DNA of 37,683 nt from positions 1-37,683 of the forward strand of contig PNBI01000074.1 in assembly GCA_003135935.1 (NCBI GenBank). The letters are read 5' to 3'. The notes under the pieces were generated by a model, which made no database searches, was not told the origin of the DNA, and saw only the letters and a list, made by a program, of their open reading frames with translations. The position numbers and the translations under genes are program-made. The stretch's first letter is position 1; every line of letters starts with the position of its first letter. This DNA comes from Methanomassiliicoccaceae archaeon. Its GTDB lineage: Archaea > Thermoplasmatota > Thermoplasmata > Methanomassiliicoccales > UBA472. This document shows positions 8,665 through 15,865 of this stretch, one piece after another.

Positions 8665-10247
8665 ACGAGCGGCTGATGGGGGAGATCATTGCCTCTATGG
8701 AGGAGGAGCTGGCGAACGGAATCAAAAAGACGGGCATAAAGGGCAATCACGTATGGATGACGGTAGAGCAGTCTGTTTTTCCGAAGATCGCGGGACACAT
8801 CCACAATTCATGGGGAGCGACGTTGGTCAGCATGCATGCCGTCGACAATCGCTTCATTTCCTCCGATTACAAATTGTGCATCATCCTTGCGTTGAAGGGT
8901 GAGGACGATTTCGTGACATTGGTGACATCGGTTGACTCAAAGGATACGGTCTTTCCAAGCGTGACCCCCGAGATCTTCAGCGCCGATTGGTACGAAAGGG
9001 AGATCAACGATATGTTCGGGCTCCAAGCCAAAGGCCATCCGGACCTCAAGCCTTTGGTCCTCTACGACGATTGGCCAGAAGGAACTTACCCCCTGAGGAA
9101 GGATTTCGCCGCCGATTCCAGAGTCCTCAGGATTCCCAGGCCATACAATTACCGCAACGTCGAGGGGGAAGGTGTCTTCGTCATACCAGTAGGTCCGGTT
9201 CATGCTGGAGTGATCGAGCCGGGGCATTTCCGGTTCAGTGTCGCAGGCGAACCGATAATCGACCTGGAGCTCAGATTGGGGTATGTGCACAAAGGAATAG
9301 AGAAGATATCTGAGCGCATGCCATACAGCAAGGGAGTGCTGTTGGCAGAGCGCATCTCCGGAGATAACAGCTTCGCGCACTCCCTCGCTTATTGCCAAGC
9401 AGTAGAGGCGCTGTGCAATGCCAAGGTCCCGGAACGGTCGAGGTTCGTGCGCTGCATCTTCTCCGAGCTCGAAAGGATATACAATCATCTCGGGGACGTC
9501 GGAGGCATTGCCCTGGACACCGCTTTCAGCATTGGCGCCCAGCACGCATACATTTTGCGAGAGCGGGTAATGGACATCAATGACCTTCTCACTGGCAGTC
9601 GCTTCCTGAGAGGCGTCAATTGCTTGGGAGGGGTGTGGAAGGGCATTGATGAGCGCGGACGGTCAAAATTGATCGAGCGTTTGGTAATGGTCAAATTGGA
9701 CTTCCAGGAATTCTATGACGAGGTAATTGGCACGCCTTCGGTCATGGACCGTTTGGAGACGACCGGCGTTTTGTCGTACGAAGCGGCGAAAGACCTGAAC
9801 ATCGTTGGTCCGGGGGCAAGGGCGAGCGGTATCGACCGCGATGTCAGGCGAGACCATCCATACGCTGCCTATAGGGATCTCAGCTTCAAAGTGCCCATCC
9901 TGACGCAGGGCGACGTCAATGCTCGTTTCCAGGTCAAGTCGGAGGAAATATTCGAGTCGATCAGCATCATCGAGCAGGCGTTGTCAAATATGCCAGAGGG
10001 CGAACCAAGGATCGATATCCCGACGCCGGAACCCGGCAGAACCGCAATGAGCTTGGTGGAATCCCCTCGTGGGGAGCTGCTGCATTGGATCGTATCGGGC
10101 GAAGGGAAGCCTTTCCGGCATAAGATCAGGGATGCTTCCTTCCACAACTGGAGGGCGATGGAGGTGGCGGTGCTTGGCAACATCGTACCGGACTTCCCGC
10201 TTGTGAATAAATCATTCAGCCTTTCGTATTCGGGGAACGATCTTTGA
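8661..10247 (+). CDS. hyfG: HyfG-like fused NuoC-NuoD large subunit lacking [NiFe] ligands
   Basis: A 528-aa soluble subunit. Residues 1-160 are NuoC-like (YEREINDMFGLQAKGHPDLK, then YPLRKDF); residues 165-528 are NuoD / hydrogenase large-subunit-like (VGPVHAGVIEPGHF, LRLGYVHKGIEK). The first metal motif, normally R-I-C-G-I-C followed by FAHS, reads RISGDN at 231-236, so both Cys are gone. The C-terminus ends SFSLSYSGNDL with no cysteine anywhere after C321. True group 4 hydrogenases need both CxxC pairs to bind Ni-Fe. The subunit therefore fits the Ehr class, whose substrate is unknown. The start is ATG within ATGA, with GGAGGG upstream; the TGA stop forms part of the hyfH ribosome site. Confidence 0.92.
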   Translation: MNERLMGEIIASMEEELANGIKKTGIKGNHVWMTVEQSVFPKIAGHIHNSWGATLVSMHAVDNRFISSDYKLCIILALKGEDDFVTLVTSVDSKDTVFPSVTPEIFSADWYEREINDMFGLQAKGHPDLKPLVLYDDWPEGTYPLRKDFAADSRVLRIPRPYNYRNVEGEGVFVIPVGPVHAGVIEPGHFRFSVAGEPIIDLELRLGYVHKGIEKISERMPYSKGVLLAERISGDNSFAHSLAYCQAVEALCNAKVPERSRFVRCIFSELERIYNHLGDVGGIALDTAFSIGAQHAYILRERVMDINDLLTGSRFLRGVNCLGGVWKGIDERGRSKLIERLVMVKLDFQEFYDEVIGTPSVMDRLETTGVLSYEAAKDLNIVGPGARASGIDRDVRRDHPYAAYRDLSFKVPILTQGDVNARFQVKSEEIFESISIIEQALSNMPEGEPRIDIPTPEPGRTAMSLVESPRGELLHWIVSGEGKPFRHKIRDASFHNWRAMEVAVLGNIVPDFPLVNKSFSLSYSGNDL

Positions 10248-10255
10248 GGTGTGAC

Positions 10256-10585
10256 ATGCTCGAAACGATTAGGAAGGGAGTGTTGAAGAAGGGCGTGGTG
10301 ACCGATCGTTATCCATACGTTCCTTACATGCCCTATGACGGCCATCTTGGCATGCCTATGGTGGATGAGGCCAAGTGCACATCCGACAAAGTCTGCGAAC
10401 AGGTATGCCCTACCACCGCCATCCGTTTCGCACCAGGCCAATTGAGCATAGACCTCGGCCTCTGCATATTCTGCGGGGAGTGCGCCCGCCGTTGTCCGCA
10501 TCAGGCGATAATCATGTCCAAGGAGTTTGAACTCGCAAGCAAGAGAAGAGAAGGTTTGGTGAGGTTCTATGTCGTCCAGCAATGA
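10256..10585 (+). CDS. hyfH: HyfH-like two-cluster ferredoxin subunit with one Cys-to-Asp change
   Basis: A 109-aa NuoI/HyfH-type electron-transfer subunit. The first cluster site reads C41-x2-D44-x2-C47-x3-C51-P, with Asp where the second Cys is expected; the second, C70/C73/C76/C80 (CIFCGECARRCP), is complete. Asp at that position is known in some ferredoxins to give a [4Fe-4S] or convertible [3Fe-4S] cluster. I chose ATG 10256 because GAGGTG ends 4 nt before it; a longer TTG start at 10244 would overlap that site. The stop overlaps hyfI by 17 nt. It is shorter than E. coli HyfH (181 aa), lacking a C-terminal extension. Confidence 0.9.
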   Translation: MLETIRKGVLKKGVVTDRYPYVPYMPYDGHLGMPMVDEAKCTSDKVCEQVCPTTAIRFAPGQLSIDLGLCIFCGECARRCPHQAIIMSKEFELASKRREGLVRFYVVQQ

Positions 10586-11114
10586 TGAGCTCGAGCGGAG
10601 CGGGAGGCAATTGGAGGCCCGCATCAAGAAGGCTTTCGGACGTTCGTTGGCCATTCGCGAAGTCGACTCAGGGTCCTGCAATGCCTGTGAGGTGGAAGTA
10701 AACGCCCTGACTAATCCGATCTTTGACATTGAGCGGTTCGGCTTGCACATCGTGGCCTCACCGAGGCATGCTGACGCTCTTCTAGTGACCGGACCCGTCG
10801 CTAGGAATATGGAGCACGCCCTGATGCAAACTTACCTGGCAACGCCTGATCACAAGATAGTGATTGCCACGGGGGCTTGCGCGTGCAGCGGAGGCATCTT
10901 CAAGGACTGCTATGCCACCACTAACGGGTTGGACAAGCTTCTTCCGGTCGATGTCTACATCCCTGGATGCCCGCCTCGCCCGCAAGCTATAATCCAGGGG
11001 CTCATGGTTGCCTTGGACAAGATGAAGGAGAAGGCAGGGCACAGCACAACTTCGTCCAAGCGCTTACTTGACAACGATAACGGTGCATCGGGCGTTGCGC
11101 ACGACGTATTCTGA
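10569..11114 (+). CDS. hyfI: HyfI-like NuoB-family small subunit
   Basis: A 181-aa subunit with the proximal [4Fe-4S] cluster that receives electrons next to HyfG. Ligands are visible as C37/C40 (GSCNACEVEV), C104 (TGACACSGG) and C134 (PGCPPRP). The start is ATG at 10569 with GTGAGG 5 nt upstream, inside the end of hyfH. The last roughly 17 residues (after about residue 164) lie over the 3' end of the convergent UspA gene, a 51-nt antisense overlap. NuoB homologues usually end near the ALDKMKEK helix, so this tail may be an accidental extension. It closes the operon. Confidence 0.92.
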   Translation: MSSSNDELERSGRQLEARIKKAFGRSLAIREVDSGSCNACEVEVNALTNPIFDIERFGLHIVASPRHADALLVTGPVARNMEHALMQTYLATPDHKIVIATGACACSGGIFKDCYATTNGLDKLLPVDVYIPGCPPRPQAIIQGLMVALDKMKEKAGHSTTSSKRLLDNDNGASGVAHDVF

Positions 11115-11453
11115 CACCGAGCCGATGAGCACCCTGTCGATGGCCGTCTTTCCAGATGTGCCAACGATGATCGTGTCCGCCTTGATCCTTTCCGATGCGG
11201 TTAGGATGGTTTCGTAAGGACTTCCAGCCTCCAACAGGGTGGTCACGCTTACGCCCTTCTGCGTGCCGCGTTGCTTGAGCTTGTCCAGCACTTCCATGCC
11301 GAACTTGATGATCTTCTCCTTCTCCTCCTCTGCCTTGGGGCTCACCACGAAGATGATGTACAAAGTGGCCTTTTGCAAAGAGGCGAAATCGAATGCATAG
11401 TTGATCGCCTTCTCAGAATGCTTCTTGCCATCCGTAGCCAATAACAAATTCAC
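11064..11453 (-). CDS. Universal stress protein, UspA family (ATP-binding type)
   Basis: A 129-aa single-domain Usp. The N-terminus NLLLATDGKKHSEKAINYA and the C-terminal GTSGKTAIDRVLIGSVSEYVV fit the ATP-binding Usp class (G-x2-G-x9-G-S). The expected role is stress adaptation as a cytoplasmic dimer. The start is GTG at 11453 with an AGGTG ribosome site 6 nt upstream. A TATA-like AGATAAATGCC lies on the same strand at about 11487-11497. The gene runs convergent into hyfI and overlaps its last 51 nt. Confidence 0.93.
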   Translation of the reverse strand: MNLLLATDGKKHSEKAINYAFDFASLQKATLYIIFVVSPKAEEEKEKIIKFGMEVLDKLKQRGTQKGVSVTTLLEAGSPYETILTASERIKADTIIVGTSGKTAIDRVLIGSVSEYVVRNARCTVIVVK

Positions 11454-11895
11454 GCTCGCACCTTCCTACATGGCATTGCATTGCTTGGGCATTTATCTTT
11501 CTCTATCTACCATCAATCCAGTGATTTGGCGGTATCTCCAATTAGATCGGGCATCCGGCCAGACCAGAACAGATTATCAATCCTGCTGATCTCGAGTGCC
11601 ATCAACAATGAACAGCTCGGTCAGCGCAAATGCACAAAGTGGTCTAACTGGGACGAACCAATCATCACCGATCAAAAGGAGGCGAAGAAGTGGTATCGAG
11701 AACCAAGGCCTTTCAATAGCCGGTTTATGGGACAAATTAAATCTATTCATGCATCGCTTGAGTAGTCCGAGCTGATGCAAAGGGAAGTTGGCTAGAGCCT
11801 CGGATATCACTTATCTCAGAGATAAGTGACAATCAAATCCAGGCAATATTCCATTTGCAACGATGACATACGAAATGTGAAATTCAAACAGGGAG
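11454..11895. other. Non-coding gap with a palindromic site
   Basis: This 442-nt stretch between the Usp gene and the 109-aa gene shows no convincing ORF: the short frames lack family character and ribosome sites. It holds the Usp promoter region at its left end and the 23-bp palindrome at 11807-11829 near its right end. The rest shows nothing recognisable. Confidence 0.6.
11807..11829. promoter_or_regulatory. Perfect 23-bp palindrome, likely operator
   Basis: Arms TCACTTATCTC and GAGATAAGTGA are exact reverse complements around a single central A. It sits 67-89 nt before the start of the small helical protein. A 1-nt centre cannot form a loop in RNA without losing pairs, so a dimeric repressor site is the better reading. 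Confidence 0.55.
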
Positions 11896-12225
11896 ATGGA
11901 TGAGATGATGACACTGACCGAGGCAAGGAAGAGCCAACTGGACGAGATATTAGATTTGATGAACCGTGAAGCGGAGATGATGTTGTATTTCGAGGAAGGG
12001 TCAAAGGAATGGAAGCATGCCGAGGACGTCCTCCTTTCATTGAAGCGTTTCGCTGAGAACCTGGAACAACACGAGCGCACCTATTTGGAGGCTGGGCTCA
12101 TGGAACACAAGGACATCCATGACCTCTATTGGTCCGAGGCCAAATCGAAGCACCAGAGGGAAAAATTCGCCAAACTGGATGCTGAGGGAAAATTGAGAAG
12201 CGACGAGGAGTGGCGAAGAGTCTGA
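11896..12225 (+). CDS. Small charged helical protein of unknown function
   Basis: A 109-aa protein rich in Glu, Lys and Leu, predicted to be almost wholly helical, with no Cys, signal or membrane segment. I do not recognise the family. The start could be ATG 11896, 11905 or 11908; GGGAG at 11891-11895 is best spaced for the ATG at 11905 (MMTLTEARKSQ). It is preceded by the 23-bp palindrome, which may regulate it, and followed by a hairpin shared with the convergent acetyltransferase gene. Its coding look (smooth codon use, ribosome site) is good, but nothing indicates its role. Confidence 0.6.
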   Translation: MDEMMTLTEARKSQLDEILDLMNREAEMMLYFEEGSKEWKHAEDVLLSLKRFAENLEQHERTYLEAGLMEHKDIHDLYWSEAKSKHQREKFAKLDAEGKLRSDEEWRRV

Positions 12226-12290
12226 AAGTTTCTAGCTCCGGTGCTTGATAAGGTCCATCAGCCATCGGAGTAAGGTTACTGGATCCACTC

Positions 12291-12319
12291 AAGCCGATCG
12301 TCGGTCGAAGAATCGGCTT
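12291..12319. terminator. Hairpin between convergent genes
   Basis: AAGCCGAT (12291-12298) pairs with ATCGGCTT (12312-12319) across a 13-nt loop. It lies between two convergent stops and is followed by a short T-containing stretch, so it could end either transcript. Confidence 0.45.
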
Positions 12320-12327
12320 TGTTCGGC

Positions 12328-12933
12328 TCAAGACCCATCCTTCGATCTCTTCGAATAGTAGCGCACGCCCGGATCGTCTTTGTATCCGATCTTCTCGAAC
12401 AGCCTCATTGACGAATCGCTATGGTCTTCGATGAGGCAAGAGAAGACCTCCAGTCCAAGGGCTTCGAATCGAGCCTCCATACTCTCGATCATCATTTTGG
12501 CCACGCCTTTCCTCCGTAATTCTGGCCTTACAGCTAGCCTGTTGATCCAGCCTTTCCTGCCATCGGTGGTGCCAAACAACGTTCCGACTATTTCCCCCTG
12601 GAATTCTGCCACCAGAAAGAGCGCGGTCGGCCTTCCCAACTCCTCGTTGATCCTCTCTCTGCTGTCCCGGCCGTTCGGTCGAAATGGAAGTCCGCAGGTG
12701 CACCACATCTCGATTACCTGGTCGTAATCTTCCATTTGGAAATCGCGCATCGCCAAATCTTGCTTGGAGAATTCGCTTGTCCCTTTCATCTCTTCCAAGA
12801 GATGATGGACGCCGGACTTGATAAAACTGGCCAGGTTCCGCCCAATCAAGGTGGGCGCGGAATAATCAGCTCCATTTGCTGGGCAAACCGGGGCAACCCT
12901 TTCGAGCAATGAGGTCGTCTCGCATTCACCCAA
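12328..12933 (-). CDS. GNAT-family N-acetyltransferase
   Basis: A 201-aa protein with a GNAT fold from about residue 60: LAMRDFQMEDYDQVIEMW (strand 1/helix 1), FLVAEFQGEIVGTLFG, acetyl-CoA motif A INRLAVRPELRRKGVAKMMI, and motif B SMRLFEKIGYK. The substrate is unknown. The start is uncertain. TTG at 12933 gives a 50-residue N-terminal extension with two or three Cys that is not part of the GNAT core; an ATG at residue 50 (MKGTSEF) would give a more ordinary 152-aa enzyme. The TTG start lies 3 nt after the HNH gene stop, which suggests co-transcription with it. Confidence 0.85.
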   Translation of the reverse strand: MGECETTSLLERVAPVCPANGADYSAPTLIGRNLASFIKSGVHHLLEEMKGTSEFSKQDLAMRDFQMEDYDQVIEMWCTCGLPFRPNGRDSRERINEELGRPTALFLVAEFQGEIVGTLFGTTDGRKGWINRLAVRPELRRKGVAKMMIESMEARFEALGLEVFSCLIEDHSDSSMRLFEKIGYKDDPGVRYYSKRSKDGS

Positions 12934-12936
12934 GCA

Positions 12937-13599
12937 TCATTCCCTGATCACGAAATGGTCGAGATCGAGCTGCTTGCGCCTTGCTTCGATAATGGAAGCA
13001 TCGACGATGGCTTCGAGCCACAGCTGCGCCAGGAGCTCATTGGTATGGGCGCGGTGGCATACGACGCAAAGTGTCTTGAGGTTTGATGGATGATCGCTCC
13101 CGCCACGTTCCCTCGGCACAATATGATGCACTTCCGTGAACCACGAAGGTATGTCGGCTAGGGGTTTGTTGCACTCTTGGCAATGGGACCCATCTCGTGC
13201 AAGGACGCGCCGGCGCACCTCCCTCCATCCCAACGCCCTTAATGCCAAAGGCATGGTTTCGTGGGATAGATGCTCTCGACTGCCCTCGACGTTCCATCCA
13301 CCATTCTTCTCAAAAGCATTCTGGATTTCGTGCGATATCAGGCATCGCTTAAAGTCGAAAAGGGTGGAATGCCTTTTTCGGCATCTTACGCACCTTCCGA
13401 CGAAGGACGATCTGCCGCTCACAACTTCCAAACTGGTCTTGTGATCCCATGCTCTGTGGCCGCAATTCTTTTCGATCTTCGCGTCGCACATCCTTAGCTC
13501 GGGCTCAGTGCCAAGTTCGCCGCCAAGGATCCACGTATGATATTCCCTGAGGCACAGAGAACCCCTTCGAGGTCGGTCTTGGAAGTGGCAGCCGATCAT
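12937..13599 (-). CDS. HNH endonuclease with N-terminal zinc-binding segment
   Basis: The HNH domain is at the C-terminal third: zinc knuckle CQEC, then EVHHIVPRERGGSDHPSNLKTLCVVCHRAHT, giving the H-H...N...H catalytic layout and a second CxxC-type pair. The N-terminal part has another Cys/His cluster (CGHRAWDHKTS followed by GRCVRCRKR) that could bind zinc and DNA or RNA. The start is ATG at 13599, about 25 nt after a TTAATTTA box; an internal ATG at 13491 (MCDAKIEKNCG) is also plausible. HNH proteins of this kind occur alone, in mobile elements and in defence systems; no mobile element is seen here. The target is unknown. Confidence 0.8.
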   Translation of the reverse strand: MIGCHFQDRPRRGSLCLREYHTWILGGELGTEPELRMCDAKIEKNCGHRAWDHKTSLEVVSGRSSFVGRCVRCRKRHSTLFDFKRCLISHEIQNAFEKNGGWNVEGSREHLSHETMPLALRALGWREVRRRVLARDGSHCQECNKPLADIPSWFTEVHHIVPRERGGSDHPSNLKTLCVVCHRAHTNELLAQLWLEAIVDASIIEARRKQLDLDHFVIRE

Positions 13600-13691
13600 A
13601 TTTGTGATATCAGGCCTCCTCCTAAATTAACCGGTCGGGTCAGCTATCAGTGGTGCCAAATTTCTTCTGAGGCGATTGAGCGCTCGTCAGC

Positions 13692-14108
13692 TCAAACCTC
13701 GATGAATGTCCGTTTTATCCAGGCAAGGATATCATCGCGCATGCTACGCATATCGTCCAAATGCCCTTTTTCCGTATTCGGAGTGCCCTTTGGCGCGTTC
13801 ACGCCATGATGCAGATGTTCCTTGGCATCAGGGAAGAAAGGGCAGAAGTCCTCATCATCGCTGCACAGTGTCACTGCGTAATCGAACCGTTTTCCTGTGA
13901 ACTCATTCAAGTGCTTCACCCGGTTCTTCGAGATGTCGATGCCCATCTCCCTCATCACCGCTATCGAGTAAGGGTTGATTTCGGTGGGGCTGCTTCCGGC
14001 GCTGCTTGCTTCCAGCCTGTCCCCAAAAAGGTTATTGGCAATGGCCTCGGCCATTTGCGATCTGGCACTGTTGTGCGAGCAAATGAATAATACCTTCGCT
14101 TTTGTCAT
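13692..14108 (-). CDS. arsC: ArsC-type arsenate reductase / low-molecular-weight phosphatase
   Basis: A 138-aa LMW-PTP fold protein. The P-loop CSHNSARSQMAE carries the nucleophilic Cys and Arg. The downstream pair in TLCSDDEDFCP matches the two redox Cys of thioredoxin-coupled ArsC (Cys82/Cys89 type), which separates it from plain phosphatases. It would reduce arsenate to arsenite using thioredoxin. The start is ATG at 14108 with a perfect AGGAGG 6 nt upstream, and that site contains the TAG stop of the aldo/keto reductase gene. No arsR, arsB or acr3 gene is adjacent. The thioredoxin at 22155 is a candidate partner. Confidence 0.87.
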   Translation of the reverse strand: MTKAKVLFICSHNSARSQMAEAIANNLFGDRLEASSAGSSPTEINPYSIAVMREMGIDISKNRVKHLNEFTGKRFDYAVTLCSDDEDFCPFFPDAKEHLHHGVNAPKGTPNTEKGHLDDMRSMRDDILAWIKRTFIEV

Positions 14109-14118
14109 TTCTAGCCTC

Positions 14119-14946
14119 CTAAGGGATCGATGAAGGGTCCCATGAGACTCTCCTTTCCTTATCGATGGAATCGATCTCTTTCATATCCGAATCATCAATC
14201 TGGAAATCGAAGACGTTGGCATTCTCGATGATCCGATCCTTGTGGGTCGATTTCGGTATCTCTATCAATCCATGCTGCAATCCCCAGCGGATCATAACCT
14301 GGGCTGGGGTCTTGCGGTAATGGTCTCCGATGCTCTTTAGGATCGGGGAATCGAGCTTTCTGGCGCGGGTCAATGGACTGTATGCCTCCATCTGAATCTT
14401 CTCCTTCTGGCAATATTCCAGCAAATCCTTTTGGAATAGCCAGGGGTGGAATTCCACTTGGTTCACCGTTGGGATGACCTTTGCGTACCCCATCATCTCT
14501 TTGAGGTGCGTTATCGTATAATTGCTAACTCCGATGGCTCGGCATTTTCCATCTTCTAGTAGCTTCTCCAGCGCCTGCCAGGTCTCCTTCCTCAATCCCC
14601 CTCCAGGCCAATGAATCAGGTACAAGTCGACGTAATCCAACCCCAAGGCGGCCTGGCTTCGTTGGAATGCTTTGAGCGTCCGGTCGTAGCCGTGGTCGCT
14701 GTTCCAGACCTTGGTCGTGATGAACAATTCCTCGCGTTCCAGACCGCTCTGTGCCACCGCCTTGCCCACATCCATTTCATTGCCATACATGCTGGCCGTG
14801 TCTATCAATCGATATCCGACAGCCAGTGCCTCAAGGCATGCGGATCTGGTTTGGTCCCCGGATGACATTTGGTATACCCCGAGTCCCAGGATTGGCATTT
14901 CGACGCCATTATTCAGTTTCACCCTGGTTCCGATATTGGCTATCAT
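14119..14946 (-). CDS. Aldo/keto reductase (AKR5-like)
   Basis: A 275-aa NAD(P)H-dependent (beta/alpha)8-barrel reductase. Catalytic tetrad residues are visible in RLIDTASMYGNE (Asp, Tyr), TTKVWNSDHGYD (Lys) and LIHWPGG (His); the cofactor end has IPKSTHKDRIIENANVFDF. The substrate is some aldehyde or ketone, as in 2,5-diketo-gluconate or methylglyoxal reductases. I prefer ATG 14946 (MIANIGTR) over the longer ATG at 14982, because a TATA box (CTTATATGC) covers the latter. It is the first gene of a two-gene unit with arsC, with 10 nt between them. Confidence 0.9.
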   Translation of the reverse strand: MIANIGTRVKLNNGVEMPILGLGVYQMSSGDQTRSACLEALAVGYRLIDTASMYGNEMDVGKAVAQSGLEREELFITTKVWNSDHGYDRTLKAFQRSQAALGLDYVDLYLIHWPGGGLRKETWQALEKLLEDGKCRAIGVSNYTITHLKEMMGYAKVIPTVNQVEFHPWLFQKDLLEYCQKEKIQMEAYSPLTRARKLDSPILKSIGDHYRKTPAQVMIRWGLQHGLIEIPKSTHKDRIIENANVFDFQIDDSDMKEIDSIDKERRVSWDPSSIP

Positions 14947-14979
14947 TTTCCGTACCTGATGATTAGTTGCAGCCACTGG

Positions 14980-14990
14980 CATATAAGCTC
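14980..14990 (-). promoter_or_regulatory. TATA-like box of the AKR-arsC unit
   Basis: GAGCTTATATGC on the minus strand, about 35 nt ahead of ATG 14946, implies a leader of roughly 10 nt. It decides the start of the reductase gene. Confidence 0.5.
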
Positions 14991-15072
14991 ACGCACGAAA
15001 TCGAGCGAAAGATATCGGTGTTCACTTCGGCCTTGGATAAGAACGGGCTAGCTGGTTGTGGTTCTTATGGCA

Positions 15073-15771
15073 TTATGCCTTCAGCACGCTATCTAGACCG
15101 TTACCTTGGAGATGGATGTAGGGGATATATCTCAGGAGAACCTCCCCATAGCGCGTCATCGTTTCGATGTCGGGGCTTGGCATCGAAATCCCGTCGAAAG
15201 GGATATCATATCTGGAACTCATGAACTGGACTAGGTTTGCCTGATCTGCATATCCCTGCAACTGTTTTCCCAACCTCTCAATGCCTTCCTCTGTAACATA
15301 TCCAGGAATGATCCTAAGAAAAATCCGCAACTTCTGGTCTTTCAATATTTCCAAGCTCTCCTTCAGCGCGGCAAGATAGCCTTGGACCTCCGCCTCGTTC
15401 AACTGGGTAAGTCGCTGATACAAGGCGACATCATCCATTGGTCCCTTAATCTCGATGACATATCGCGAAACGAAGCCGATCGTTTCTTTGAGGGCCTTTG
15501 GGTCCGAACCGGTTGTTTTGAGCGTTATCTCCTTCCCTCTCCTTTTCAATGCCTTGATGAGATCGATCACCTCGGTCTTTTGCGACATTGGCTCCGCGCC
15601 GCCTATGTAGACCTTGTTCAGCTGGGGGTCAGAGAGGAAGGCTAAGGTCTTTTCATAACTGCTGTCAGTCCGAGGTAAGGAGATATGCGCGCAATAGCGG
15701 CATTTGAGGGGACAGCTGGGTGTATCAATGATGCCGTTCCCGATCTTCTTCTGAAGTGAGATCAAACGCAC
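15073..15771 (-). CDS. Radical SAM activase-like protein (NrdG/PflA type)
   Basis: A 232-aa radical SAM protein. The cluster motif is CPLKCRYC (C-x3-C-x2-C) near residues 20-27; the SAM-binding GGEP-equivalent reads GGAEPM near residue 58. The rest continues as a partial TIM barrel, with IKGPMDD and FLRIIPGYVTEEGIERL. Size and layout resemble activating enzymes for anaerobic ribonucleotide reductase or glycyl-radical enzymes, but no nrdD or glycyl-radical gene is in the window. There are no SPASM or auxiliary cluster cysteines. The start is GTG at 15771. It lies downstream of the Lon-like gene with a strong hairpin between, so it is likely a separate unit. Confidence 0.82.
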   Translation of the reverse strand: MRLISLQKKIGNGIIDTPSCPLKCRYCAHISLPRTDSSYEKTLAFLSDPQLNKVYIGGAEPMSQKTEVIDLIKALKRRGKEITLKTTGSDPKALKETIGFVSRYVIEIKGPMDDVALYQRLTQLNEAEVQGYLAALKESLEILKDQKLRIFLRIIPGYVTEEGIERLGKQLQGYADQANLVQFMSSRYDIPFDGISMPSPDIETMTRYGEVLLRYIPYIHLQGNGLDSVLKA

Positions 15772-15820
15772 GCTACTTCATGTCGTTTTCCGGATGATAA
15801 TCCTTGCCATCAAAGAATCT

Positions 15821-15854
15821 AGGAGGGGGGGATCATGATGTCCCCCCGATTCCT
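15821..15854 (-). terminator. GC-rich hairpin after the Lon-like gene
   Basis: Six G (15825-15830) pair with six C (15842-15847), extended by AGGA (15821-15824) with TCCT (15851-15854) across a 3-nt bulge. The loop contains ATCATGAT, itself palindromic. It lies just past the stop of the Lon-like gene, before the radical SAM gene, and may be a terminator or mRNA-stabilising structure. Confidence 0.5.
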
Positions 15855-15865
15855 CGGAGAAAGGA

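Noticed and set aside
9869-10750. Minus-strand ORF of 293 aa opposite hyfG, hyfH and hyfI
   Set aside because: It covers three well-supported genes and looks like a shadow frame.
3501-11114. Functional [NiFe] group 4 hydrogenase or formate hydrogenlyase
   Set aside because: HyfG lacks all Ni-Fe-binding Cys, and no formate dehydrogenase or maturation gene is seen in the window.
11481-11765. 94-aa ORF in the gap after the Usp gene
   Set aside because: It has no ribosome site, uneven composition and no similarity to known proteins; treated as non-coding.
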